From Paragyromitra xinjiangensis (lineage: Eukaryota > Ascomycota > Pezizomycetes > Pezizales > Discinaceae): 64,000 nt of DNA. Where the stretch lies: assembly GCA_038503065.1 (NCBI GenBank), contig JBCAMK010000012.1, forward strand, positions 1,116,001 through 1,180,000, read 5' to 3'. The notes beneath the pieces are model-generated. The model saw only the letters and a program-made list of their open reading frames with translations, was not told the origin of the DNA and made no database searches. Of the stretch, positions 35,215-46,220 are shown piece after piece. The position numbers were made by a program, and so were the translations under genes. Positions within the stretch are counted from its first letter, which is position 1, and every line of letters starts with the position of its first letter.

Positions 35215-35825
35215 GATTAGAGCTTGACGGAGTGCAAACTCGTGGGTCACGCGTTGAGCGCGTTTCTGAGTTTGGCTGGAATGGAGGACTTCAGGGTAAT
35301 AATAAAGATCTCGATTAGATGCGATAGCCAAAGATAGATAAGATAAGATAAAGTGACACCTTAACTCCAGGCCGAAGACAGCCGTTGGTGACGTGAATCG
35401 GATAAGATGTCATTCAGGCAAGAGCTGTCCACATCTTGAACCGAAATTCTTTGTGAGTGACTCGCCAATCAGAAGCCATGGAAAGTGACAAAGCTACCCG
35501 GCTTACTAGATCGAGACCGTCTGGGTGGTCTGGTGACTCTACGATCAGCGATCGGAACCAAACGTTGGACGTTGGACGTTGGACTGAATGACAGTCTCCC
35601 GTTTCACCAGCGACCAAGCATTCTTTTCATCGGTAACTCCATCCTCTGCTATCCTCTGCATCTCTCATCCAGATCTTCAGAGAACGTGCAGCTATCTCTC
35701 CCTTTCTCAGTAAAATTCAATCACAGTAACCATCTCGTCATCGTTTTTTGTTGTCGAGAGAAATATTCTTCTGCTACGCAGTCATCGTGAAATTTGGCGA
35801 GCTAGCTTACCCCTCGCATTTCGTG
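35215..35825. promoter_or_regulatory. shared divergent promoter region
   Basis: This 611-base region separates AOS1 (minus) from the polyQ gene (plus). It contains overlapping AGATA units (about 35336-35351) resembling GATA-factor sites, and three exact copies of GTTGGAC in tandem (about 35563-35584). No ORF with a domain. Confidence 0.5.
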
Positions 35826-37114
35826 ATGGTGAGTTTTTTATGCTCCGCGGGTCGCGGTTCATACTTTAATCCGACAATGTGTAAAGGAAAACTCGTCCCA
35901 AAGACCTGAAAATCCGTACACGTTGTCAAATGCTATCATTCGTTCTGGGGCAAATTCTGTAAGACCATCGAACGGCTTTCCAGCACGCTTGGATCGGCTC
36001 CAGCGTTCATACTCGGTCACAAATAGACGGAGTGAGCATGGACGTCGCAGGCGGCGCATAGCCGGCCAACAACAGCAACAGCAGCAACAGCAACAATCAG
36101 GCCAAGGTAGTTCTACAAACAAGCGTCGCCGTGTGGAGGAGCAAGGTCAAGCCCAGATGGCCCAAGTTCCATTGAAACTCCAATTCTGTGATGGGGGGCG
36201 ATATGATGGAGATCGATATTATTACTACACCAGCACGGAGTACTGTCCAGAGAATGCTTTGCGTAATGATAGCTCTGGTTCGACACCAGGAAGCTACTGT
36301 ATAGGAGAGGGAAGAATGAACACTAATAAATTATATATCAGTTTATTGTACGAAGAACTCTCGTTGTAATATGATTCTTCAACACGTCGATGGAAAATGC
36401 TTCACCCTTCAGAAGCTTGTGATAAGAGCACCTCCATCAGGTTACACTTCTCCGTGAGTTTACTTTCACAGAGGTTACCTGAAGCAATCATTCCGCCGAA
36501 CCTTCTGTTACTAATTCTCAGAAATAGCGCCCGTGAAGGTATGATCTTTGTTACCATGGATGACGAGAATTTGGTTGCTCGTACGAATTATTCGATTCGC
36601 TACGAGAACTATTCCGACGATGATAAGGACGATAGTGATGATGATGAAATTGAACATCGTCGGGAGGCTAGGCCATCTCAAATCGACCCCTGTGACACGG
36701 GCCAGGATGAGCGCGGGTCCCAGCCGTTGATCGAGTCGTCGGTGGCCCCAGGGGTATCCTATAGAGGTCGTACCGCGAATAATCTGAGAAATACCGACGC
36801 TGGCCCTTCAAGAATTGAGGCAACTCCTGATGCTACAAGCAATACTGCGCAGACTACACTTCTCGAACCTCATGCAACCTTTTTCAATCGGGGCCAGGAG
36901 GATAAATGCATTATCAATTTTGAACCTGCTATGTATGCTTCCCATATATGATCGGGAAATAGAAGATGATACCAATACTAATAGAAATAGATCTGGACGG
37001 TTCATCCTTGCAAAATTCTTCGCTGCACACATAGATGACAACATAGATATTGAATTTATTGGGGCCTATGGGTTTGTGGGGAGGCGTTTTTTCCCAGCGA
37101 TTACCCCTCGGTAA
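35826..37114 (+). CDS. unnamed conserved ascomycete-type protein with polyQ
   Basis: Five exons (35826-35828, 35887-36277, 36342-36453, 36528-36932, 36991-37114) encode 344 residues, exon 1 being only the ATG. The order is: a basic N-terminus (RSEHGRRRRRIA), ten Gln (about residue 60), KRRRVEE, then a structured block with CDGGRYDG, NDSSVYCTKNSRCNMILQH, FTLQKLVIRAPPSGYTSP and REGMIFVTMDD, an acidic SDDDKDDSDDDE linker, a long disordered part, and a C-terminal block EPAISGRFILAKFFAAHI..IGAYGFVGRRFFPA. From memory these blocks recur in uncharacterised Pezizomycotina proteins; I know no assigned function. The two blocks together could form one beta-sandwich (a galactose-binding or DOC-like fold) split by the disordered insert, which is speculation. 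Exon 4 has two in-frame acceptors six bases apart (36521 and 36527). Confidence 0.85.
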
Positions 37115-38006
37115 TACCATGGTCTGCTGAATTTGTGCAAATCATAATTTCTTGTCCTACAGGCAGGTCGTATCACTCATTCAAGGGCTTGCTCCTAGGT
37201 GAGGATCGATTTAGGGTACCAACGACGAGGTATTACGCGTGGGAGATATTTGGGCTCTGGGATTTAATTATTTTTAATTGTGCTTTGTTTTCGATGTACT
37301 TGTTTGTTTTGGACACGATTTGTTAAACTTATGCTATGTTTTTTCTCATACATGTACTTTTTCACTGTTGAAGGGCGTTGAGAGTAATACATGTATGTAG
37401 TTACGCATGACTACATGTACATGTATTGCCACCCATCTAGTGTGATGCAGCGCGGGAGCCTCCAGAACGGAGACTCTTAATCAAGCTCTCGAGGTCACGT
37501 TCTTATGCAGATATATGAATTCGAAACGATCTTTTTATTTGGATGGAAAACGTTAATGAATTACTGTAAAATTACTGTAAAATTACCAATGGTCCTAAAA
37601 TGCGACCGTTTCTTTAGAAACCTACACCGGAAGGCTAGGCTCGTTCCCCTACTGCCTATGGCTGCTGCACACCGTAGGAGCAAGCTGCGCAGTGGGGCTG
37701 GGCACGAGACTACCGGAAGGCACCAGCAATTTTTTTTCGTAGATGTCTGGGGAATCAGAGTAGATCACGTGCCCAGCGCGGCGTTAGGGTCCGTTACAGC
37801 AAGAATTCTAATCTTCTCAATCAACTCCTCCCACTGATCATCCCGCTCAATCAGCTGCACCCTGCCTCATCTCCCCGCCACATCTCCATCGTGTAGTTAT
37901 ATTTTCTTCCGTCTGCATCTCTACTTCATCGGCCGTGGCTACCTCTTATATTCCCCTCCTTTCATCTTTCCGGTCGCTCCTCTCGTCGGCCGAAGATAAA
38001 ACAAAA
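37115..38006. other. intergenic with clustered TACATGTA palindromes
   Basis: Four copies of TACATGTA (37349, 37388, 37412, 37418) lie within 80 bases; those at 37388-37425 form an imperfect hairpin. The right half is the PPT1 promoter. No gene seen; a 110-codon frame at 37505 has no domain. Confidence 0.5.
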
Positions 38007-39882
38007 ATGGGTACCCCAGCTGAACAGGCCCTTGAGCTAAAAAACAAAGGAAATGCGGCAATTGCGCAGAAAGACTGGGCGGTATTTACTAGCCCCTCAT
38101 TTATTATATTTCAACTTTTTTTTCTCGAGTGCCACTCAAGGAATAAGTACTAATACTGGTGAGAGACTTGCAGGCAGCCGTCGAATTATACACCGCAGCC
38201 ATAGAGCTCGATCCAACTGCCTTGTATTACTCTAACAGAGCTCATGTACGGGACTTCTTTTGGGGGCTTCAGGTATAATAATGGGCTAGAGCAGGTTTCT
38301 AATGAATTTGTGGCGTATAGGCCCATATAAAAATGGAAACCTACGGTCTCGCGATTCAGGACGCCACTAAGGCGATTGAACTTGATCCGGGATACATTAA
38401 AGCATATTATCGTCGCGCTATAGGATTAATGGCCATTGTTAAGAACAAGGAGGCTCTGAAGGATTTCAGGACTGTTTGCAGAAAGGGTGCGCTTTTCTTG
38501 GAGAGTGCTTGAAGGCATAGGCCTCGGGTGCCTGGGCTAATGGTGGGGCCTAATTGGCCACGTGACTGTCTAGTGCCAGGTGACAAGGACGCTCGTCTGA
38601 AAATGCAAGAGTGCGAGAAGATTGTAAGAGAGGCCCAATTTCTGGAGGCGATCGGGCAAAGTGAGCCACAGTCTGCTGCGGAAGGGTTAGATTTAGACAA
38701 CATGGGTGGGTACTTTTGTGACGCTAGCAAGGCTCAATCTGTATATGACTGACGTTGGGGTATAGTTGTCGACTCTGGTTACGATGGTTTTCGACTGGAA
38801 AAAGAGATGACACTGGAGTTCATTGAGGATATGATTACACGATTTAAGAACGGGAAGAAGATACATAAGAAATATGCCTACCAAATCGTCATGAAGGCGA
38901 AGGAGATCTTCTATGCTGAACCGACAATGCCGGAAGTTTCCATAGCTGAAGGAAATAGGTTAACCGTTTGTGGTGACACCCATGGTATTTTTCTCTTTCG
39001 CACGGCAGAGTCACTGGTTGCTTGCACGGGTTTTAACCTCAAACAGGTCAATACTTCGATCTTCTCGAAATATTTAATCGTAATGGTTATCCGTCAGAAA
39101 CACATGCCTACCTTTTCAATGGAGATTTCGTTGACCGTGGATCCTGGTCTACCGAGATTGCGTTCCTTCTCTTCTCGTACAAATGGTTATACCCTAAAAA
39201 CTTCTTCATAAACCGTGGCAACCACGAGACGGACGACATGAACAGGGTTTATGGGTTTGAGGGCGAATGCAAGGCCAAGTATAACGAAAGACTTTTCAAG
39301 CTTTTCTCAGAGTCCTTTAGTGCCCTGCCACTTGCTACCCTCATTGGAGCCAAGTTTTTGGTGCTCCACGGGGGGCTGTTTTCTGATGACAAAATCAACT
39401 TGGATGATATCAGAAAGTTGGATAGGCATAAGAGAAAACAGCCTGGACAGGAAGGTTTGATGATGGAGATGCTTTGGACCGACCCACAAACACTACCCGG
39501 CCGCGGGCCGAGCAAGCGTGGTGTCGGTCTACAGTTTGGTCCAGATATTACCAAAGCATTCTGCGAACGTAACGGCTTAGAGGCCATCATCAGGAGCCAC
39601 GAAGTCCGCATGGGAGGATACGAAGTTGAGCATGACGGACGTTGTATCACAGGTAAGAAGGCTCACCCTACCCTCTTTCCAATACGGATTGACCTAAGTG
39701 CTGACACTTGGCTGCATTAAGTGTTCTCTGCACCAAATTACGTGGACACTTCGGGTAACAAGGGAGCTTATATCAATATTGGACCCGACTACAAACTTCA
39801 GCACAACGTCTTCGATGCCGTGGAGCACCCTCCCATCAAGGCAATGGCATACGCTCAAAGCCCACTCATGTCGATGATGTAA
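38007..39882 (+). CDS. PPT1: serine/threonine protein phosphatase 5 (TPR type)
   Basis: Seven exons (38007-38081, 38174-38245, 38321-38486, 38580-38705, 38766-38984, 39047-39652, 39722-39882) give 474 residues, close to yeast Ppt1 and human PP5. Three TPR repeats occupy about residues 5-110 (ELKNKGNAAIAQKDWAAAVE, LYYSNRAHAHIKME, AYYRRAIGLMAI), followed by the PP5-type linker and the PPP catalytic domain: GDTHG (216-220), GDFVDRG (245-251), RGNHE (276-280), LHGGL, RSHEVRMGGYEV and VFSAPNYVD. TPRs bind the Hsp90 C-terminus and relieve autoinhibition. The start is the ATG before GTPAEQALELK; the upstream in-frame stretch has no ATG. All metal ligands are present, so it should be active. Confidence 0.97.
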
Positions 39883-40450
39883 ACCGAAAAAATAGTAAAA
39901 CACTGAAAACCAAAGAACAAACCAGTGAAGGGAAAACTAGAGTTACATTGTTAATACAATCTTATAACGGGCGTTTTCTGCGGTCTGGATGGGAATAGCT
40001 TATTTACCTTTTGTCTGATGGTTTTTTCTCTCTTCAGGAAGTACCTGACTATCATATCATGTCTTACTTTCTTATCTTTGGTTTGATTTTTGGAGGTTTC
40101 TTGGAAGGGCGAGTATTAGGCGGATGATTGCCTGAATTTGTCCTTTTTTTAAGGCAATGCTCCGCATCTCGTGTGTAAAAGTAGAAATTTAAGGATTTTA
40201 CCTTGAATACGAGATTCATGAAATTTTATGTTTGGGCCCATTGCCTCCTAAGACTGCAGGGATACTAGTGACAACGTAATATCCCGTACCAACTGAATAA
40301 TTTGGAATCTGCCAATTGGTTGCTGAAGAGGAAAGTCTTGGCGAGCCTGTTTCAGCCTCATACGTCACCATGCTGCTGGTTGCTAGCTGCTTACGAATCT
40401 CGTGCGAGTTTCCCCGGATTACGGATCATTGGTCCCGAGTTTTCGATAAC

Positions 40451-40458
40451 TTCTCGAA
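40451..40458. promoter_or_regulatory. possible heat-shock element
   Basis: TTCTCGAA is a head-to-head pair of nTTCnnGAAn units, about 135 bases upstream of a TATA box and 308 upstream of the sHSP start; an imperfect TTC unit precedes it. Only two good units are seen, so this is a weak element. Confidence 0.35.
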
Positions 40459-40592
40459 ACCTCTACAAGCTTCGAGATCGAGCTCTGTTATACTACCACC
40501 TGCTAATTCCATGGATTGTAATTCAAATCAAAGTTCGTGGCAAATGCTAGCCAGATGAATCCAGGGAATTCTGGCATCCACCGAGTACTTGC

Positions 40593-40599
40593 TATAAAA
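40593..40599 (+). promoter_or_regulatory. TATA box of the small heat-shock gene
   Basis: TATAAAA lies 167 bases before the first ATG of the sHSP frame, followed by a CA-rich leader typical of strongly expressed fungal genes. Confidence 0.55.
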
Positions 40600-40765
40600 C
40601 ACGTCGTCAATCCCCACAATGCTCGTCTATCATTCACAAAAGCAGGAACACATAAACACACGCATACAAAGTCCCCTATCTCATACCTGATCGAATATCT
40701 TCCATTAAACAAAGACGGTCTATCCGATAAGTACTATCTCGAACCTTCAAAATCAATTCACAGAA

Positions 40766-41557
40766 ATGCCGATGTATACTTCCTGCCCCCGTTCGCGTAC
40801 CTCCTGCCCGCCAGCTGCCAAGGATTCATACACTCCGTCCCCAGATGTCGCGCTCTCGCAACTCATGGCGCTTCTTGATCCTATAATTTATGGTAGCCAT
40901 TATACCACTCCCACTCCTGCTGCCGCTGCCGCCACCACTCCTCAGGCTCCAAGGCCAACGAAACAACAGCAACCTTTCCGTCGAGGGTTCGCTCCGAGGT
41001 TCGATGTCCACGAGACGGCAACGGAATATCTCCTTGTTGGAGAATTTCCGGGTCTAAGCGATAAGTCGAAACTAGACATACAATTTGTAGACTACAAGAC
41101 TCTTTTGGTACGCGGAGCTTTGGAGCCTTCGCCAGTCGCCACTACACCCGAAGCTACGCATGAGAGAGCTCTCGAGGAAACTGCTGCCCCTGCCAGCCCG
41201 AGATCACTGAAGCCTACGGTGGAGGATACTGCGGACGAGTCCGATGTAGCTTCTACAACTTCGGCAGACGGCTTTGAGGTTATTCTTACACCTTCGCCGG
41301 AGAAGGCTGATTCAGTTAGATCATCATCACCAGCACCTACGGTAGAGAAGCCATTGGTCGAGAAGAAACTTATTGAAAAAACCGAAAATTCGAAAGTCTG
41401 GGTATCTGAGAGGACTTTTGGTCCGTTCCAGAGGAGGTTCTCATTCCCGGGGCTCATCGATATTGAGAATGTTACTGCCAGTCTGGAGCATGGGTTGTTG
41501 AGGGTTGTGGTTCCGAAGAGGACCCAGAGCGTAGCGAAGAAGATTGTAGTTGGATAA
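40766..41557 (+). CDS. small heat-shock protein, Hsp20/Hsp30 family
   Basis: One exon, 263 residues. The alpha-crystallin domain starts at FAPRFDVHETATEYLLVGEF (about 75-95) and LDIQFVDYKTLLVRG, and resumes at RTFGPFQRRFSFPGLIDIEN with SLEHGLLRVVVPKR at the end. Between the two halves lies an insert of about 95 residues (about 113-208), rich in Ser, Thr, Pro and Glu. Fungal Hsp30 proteins often carry an insert here; this one is long. The family prevents aggregation of unfolded proteins in the cytosol. The first ATG after the TATA box is used; a second in-frame ATG at 40865 (MALLDPIIYG) looks more like other Hsp30 N-termini and may be the true start. The hydrophobic strand and LxV/I-type tail are intact. 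Confidence 0.9.
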   Translation: MPMYTSCPRSRTSCPPAAKDSYTPSPDVALSQLMALLDPIIYGSHYTTPTPAAAAATTPQAPRPTKQQQPFRRGFAPRFDVHETATEYLLVGEFPGLSDKSKLDIQFVDYKTLLVRGALEPSPVATTPEATHERALEETAAPASPRSLKPTVEDTADESDVASTTSADGFEVILTPSPEKADSVRSSSPAPTVEKPLVEKKLIEKTENSKVWVSERTFGPFQRRFSFPGLIDIENVTASLEHGLLRVVVPKRTQSVAKKIVVG

Positions 41558-42908
41558 GATGTTAGTTTTGGGATTTAGGATGGTTTTAGTTTGCAATTTG
41601 CTTTAATTTTGTACTTTTCGATACGATCTTAGCGGATAAGATTCCATTGTACTATTATGGGGTTTCTCCACACCATGTATGCGGTTACTAGATAATAACA
41701 GTCATAATCTCTCTTCCTAAACGTACAAATATCCCATTCTCCGCCCTTTACAAAACGAGGTTTGCCTAAGGAAATGATGCATGCTGATGGCCTAGGAGGA
41801 GCGGCGAATGGGAAGCAAAACCTCGGTGGGATCTGGTTTCGTTGCCTACATGTATTATTGTTAGTTTCATCAGATGAATTCACATGATACAAGCACGACC
41901 CTGGGAAACTGGGGTTGTCATATTCAAATCTATGTATGTTTTGATAGAAGTTGTGTTCGAGTAGAGCTGCGTGTTTTTCGGAAATAACAAGATGATCCAA
42001 GTAGAACAGTCGCTGTGCCCAAGTGCTTATATCTGTCCATCTATTTTATTGACTGGTGGTAGCCGGTGCCCTCCACCTTTAGCGGTCCAGCTCAATGAAG
42101 ATCATGAATTATCACTCGCATTATTTGGCACTTCAATGATTTGGCGGGCTAATAATTACCACTGAATATCATGAGGGTACCACTTTTAGGGTGTTTTTGG
42201 CATCTGTAGGTAAACCATAGGTTATAGAATGTAGTTGATACTGCCACAGCATTTGAGTACAACATGTACACTTCATATTTGGAAGTACATGTATCTATGG
42301 TGAGAGTTATATATACATGTAGTATTAATTATGGCGTATTACATCATTCAGTCTCTAGTTCTATGTGCCTTTGTAGCGTATCAATGGATAGCCGTTAGAG
42401 GAGACAGGGTTTGAGTTCGATTGGTCGAAGTTTAGCGTTACAATATCCTAAACACCTTCAATTGATATTCAGACACTAACCTTAAACATGCGATGACGGA
42501 GTCATGGAGAAGGCGTTGGTGATGGTAGGACGGCATGCGATCTTCATAAAGCCTACCTCAGTATTGGCAAAGGTTGGTACTCATACGATCAATCAGATGA
42601 AAGCACCCTAGTAAGATCAATGAAGTTTGAACATCCATCTCGACGTTGCACAGCGGGATGCAGGGGCAACTCTTGGCGTGGGACACCGGTTCACAACAAC
42701 CGAACAGCCAGGACGCGATACTGAGCGCATGGACAGCTCCTCTGCTCCATCGTTGTTGGCCCTTGACGTCTGCGCCATGCAATGAGAGCCGCCTCCGCTC
42801 CCGTCTCTGCATATAAAATTTCTTTTCGCACATGATCTCTCTCACATCATCCCTCATCGACAAGCGCATCTCCTGGCTTAGCATCAGTATCCCAAACTAA
42901 ACGCGTCC
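41558..42908. other. intergenic with TACATGTA copies
   Basis: TACATGTA occurs at 41847, 42286 and 42314; 42258-42293 forms an imperfect hairpin around it. A minus-strand 123-codon frame (42000-41629) has no domain. The right end holds the WAPL promoter. Confidence 0.45.
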
Positions 42909-45900
42909 ATGGAAGCTCCTCAGCAAAGTCGTCGGCGTCCAGCCGCTACTTATGGGAAGTCGGTTAAAAAACGGTATTCAGATTTTGACGAAATTTTCTC
43001 TTCTGCTACAGGTTCGTCGAAACCAAAAGAACCATCCGATGATCAGCGAATGGCTTCAACGGGAGCTACAAAAATGATGCAGACGTCATCAACAACAACT
43101 TTGGTCACGACCGCTGCAAAGACGGTCAAAGCGCAGAAAAATCAAGAAAAGGAGAATCGAACAATGATTCTCCCCTCATCGACAAATGGTGGCAAGGCAA
43201 ACTTGTTGGTGGAATCTGCTGAAAAAAAGGCCCAAGCGACGTTCAAGGGCAAGAACAAACGGCCCAGCCCAGCTTCCGCTGTGACTAGTCCTCCAAAACA
43301 CCATAAAATCTTCGATTTTGATCTGAGTGACGACGATAACGTTCAACCTCAGATAACTACATGGCAGCCCAAAGGCAACGACGAATTTGACGTCCCCTCT
43401 AGTGACGACGAAGAATCTATTGCTATACAAAAGAAAGTGCTATCACGACGGCTACCTAAAGCTCCAGCTGCTTCTGCTAGTATGAGGAAGTTTGCGAAGG
43501 AAGTTAAACCGGGAGTAGCTGATCCGTCCGCTCGTAATGGTAAGCTCGTTCGACAGGATATTCTGCCAAGGAAGAAAGAGAAGCAAATACCCGCCGGCAA
43601 GAGTATCACAACCTCAAAAGTCACGAAACCTTCTTCCGCAGTCCCAAAAGTAGCCTCTAAACTTTCCAAAGCCCCCAAAAACTCCAATACAGCACCTCCG
43701 AAATCAGAACAGATAGTTACGGACACCAGTGCAGTCTTGTTTGCTGTTGAGATCATCAACCCAGAGCCACCGAGGTCTCGTGTTACTCGCTCGCAGTCTA
43801 GGCAGCCATCGGTGGAGCCGGAGGTCTTGCAAGGCCAGCAGCCTGATCAAACAGTTCCTCATACCAAGTCGACTCAGACGAGGCCGCAGGTGAGCTCCGG
43901 CAATGGATCCACTTTGCCCCATAAGCCTACTGTCGCCAAACGCATGAGGAAGGTTGTATCCGTTCCCCTGCCTGCGATTTTAGACGAGTCTCCACGCGTG
44001 TCGACTTCATCGCATCAGCTACCGCCTCAAATTGTTCGTCATGATTCTATCCCTCATTCCCCTGAAATATTTCCGCAGATAGATGGGTTATCGGGCAAGG
44101 ATAGCCAACTAAATGCGGAGCCCAAGGGGTCTGAAAAGATTAGGGGAGCCTTTCCGAGAATATCGGAAGTTTTTCAGAATGGGGTAGAAGAGTCAGCTCC
44201 TCGCCGGAGGAGGTTGATTGATAGGCTTGGGACTGCAACATCCCATTTAGACCTGATGGATTCGTCCTCGTCTGAGGGCAGTGACGATTATAGCGAGGAA
44301 GAACATTCTCCATTCCTACAACCTACTTCTCAATCTCGGGATACTTTCGGCTCACAGGTACTTGATACTTTTATGGCTGAACAATCTCAGGAATTTGTCA
44401 CCGAGCCTCTTGTGAAGCCAGTCTACAGCAATGGACGAATTGGGCCAAAAATTACGTATGCTCGACAACGATCTTTCCGAACAGAAGATCTCGACGAGAA
44501 TGCGCTTTTCAGCGCGCCGCTTATTATGGCACAGCGTCAGCATAATACTGGTTTGGAGGAGGATGAGGGGCTTGAAGGTGATACTGGGTCAAAAATGATG
44601 AAAACCATCCATGAACTACGTGAAGCTGGTGTGAACAACCGCTTCCTAGACGATATCGAAGAGCTGTTTGGTGATATTGAAGGGGATACTCCCCTCAGTA
44701 GACGAAGGTCTGGGTAAGTTTATGCTCTGGGGTTTGATTTCGTCGCTCTTACTTACTGAGGTTATAGCTACCTTGAGTTGGCTCTAAAAATGCGTGACAA
44801 AGCCTTCATCGGGAAGTTCCGCGCGAACAACTGTAACGAACGTTTATTTACGAACCTGAAAAAACAGACGGATGAGGTAAGGGTTGCCTTACACATCTTG
44901 GATATAAGATGTCTGACGATGATTTTGGAGCCAGTAGATTGTTTGCTTCAGTTTGTCTTTCATCCTCTGTTGCCTATTACTTGAGGATACCACCGTACAG
45001 ACCGTTTCCCAAGTCCGCAGCAACGGCTTACTCCAAATGCTACTTCACATGCTTGACTTTGAGAGGGATATACATGTGATCGCCAAGGACCGGAAAACGA
45101 ACATGTCGAAGGTGGCCCAGGGATTCGTGCAAGACCTCCGTACGAAAGTTGAGAAATCACCTGCTTTTGCTGAGAAGAAACCGAAGGTCTTTTCACCGCA
45201 GATAATGGCCTTGAAAGTGTTGGAGGAGTCCGTGAGAAAACTCCGAGAAGCTGGTGTTAGTGATGATTTTCTACCTGCTGGGGGTTTGGGAAAGCTGGTG
45301 CGGATCATGAAGCCATTTTCGAAAGATGTCACAAAGGCCCTTGATACTTTACCCTTACAGATTACTGTCTCTATCCTTGAATCTTATACTATTGGAAGCC
45401 GGGCCTCACCAGAACAGCAATTTTCCGAAGCAGAACTTAAAGTTGTAGCAGCGCTTCTCCCAGCTGTGGCGGGGGTGAAAACGAGGGATATGAACGATAT
45501 TCTATTGCTTGTTTTGCGGTTTGGGATCAATCTCACCAACAATTGCTCATCGATCTGCGATATATTCGCCGACTCGTCTTCTCACTCTCCTCTCGTTCCG
45601 ACGCTGGTGTATATGGTCCGTGATAAGTTTAATGACCTGGCAAGGTTGGATCTCGAAATGGAAGAGCGTCTTGTCCAGTTGGACCTCTTAGTGCTTAGTT
45701 TGGGCCTTCTGATTAACTTTGCAGAGTTGAGTGATAAGGCTAGATATGCAGTAGTTGGTCAAGGTATGTTTTGTGACTCAATTGAAGCTTTTGTTTGGTT
45801 ACTAATATTTGTACTAGGGATGATGCTTCTCGACGTGCTCCTTCACATCTTTCTTGAACGACTCGAGCGAATAGCCGAGGTATCCTATCCATTGCTCTTA

Positions 45901-46220
45901 TTCACTCTGCGTTCCGGTGTAACTAATTACTTCGTTTTCGCATATAGGCCGATTCGGTTGAAGAGTCGCACACTAACGTTGCGTTCGGATATCTATCGAT
46001 ACTCTTGGGTAACCTATGCCAGAACACCAATATTCGAGAGAAGATAAGATTGGGGATGCCAAAAGCTACACTTACGCCTCTCGTCAGTTCCCTTGAGGAA
46101 TTCATTGCATATCACAGGAAAGTGGACGACCAGTACGAAGGCTATGGTGAAGGTCCAAATGCAGCATTTACGGAGCGGCTGGAGCAGGTAGTTAATAATC
46201 TAAAGGATGGTGCTAGATGA
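42909..46220 (+). CDS. cohesin release factor WAPL
   Basis: Five exons (42909-44713, 44768-44876, 44938-45763, 45818-45879, 45948-46220) encode 1024 residues. The N-terminal about 570 residues are low-complexity, basic and Ser/Pro-rich with acidic patches (DFDLSDDDN, SSSSEGSDDYSEEEHS), beginning with TYGKSVKKRYSDFDEIF. The C-terminal WAPL domain has YLELALKMRDKAFIGKFRAN, LFTNLKKQTDE, SFILCCLLLED, LLQMLLHMLD, HEAT-like helices and NVAFGYLSILLGNLCQN near the end. Wapl (Wpl1/Rad61 in yeast) with Pds5 opens the Smc3-Scc1 gate and unloads cohesin. Exon 3 begins ATTGTTTGC after TAG at 44935-44937; the later CAG acceptor gives a wrong frame. The length is larger than yeast Wpl1 and like other filamentous fungi. 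Confidence 0.93.

Larger units (their letters stand above)
39883..40765. other. intergenic, PPT1 3' region and heat-shock promoter
   Basis: The left half is the T-rich 3' flank of PPT1. The right half holds the promoter of the small heat-shock gene (separate entries). No other gene seen. Confidence 0.5.

Noticed and set aside
41629..42000. 123-codon minus ORF
   Set aside because: No recognisable motif, and it lies in the 3' flank of the small heat-shock gene.
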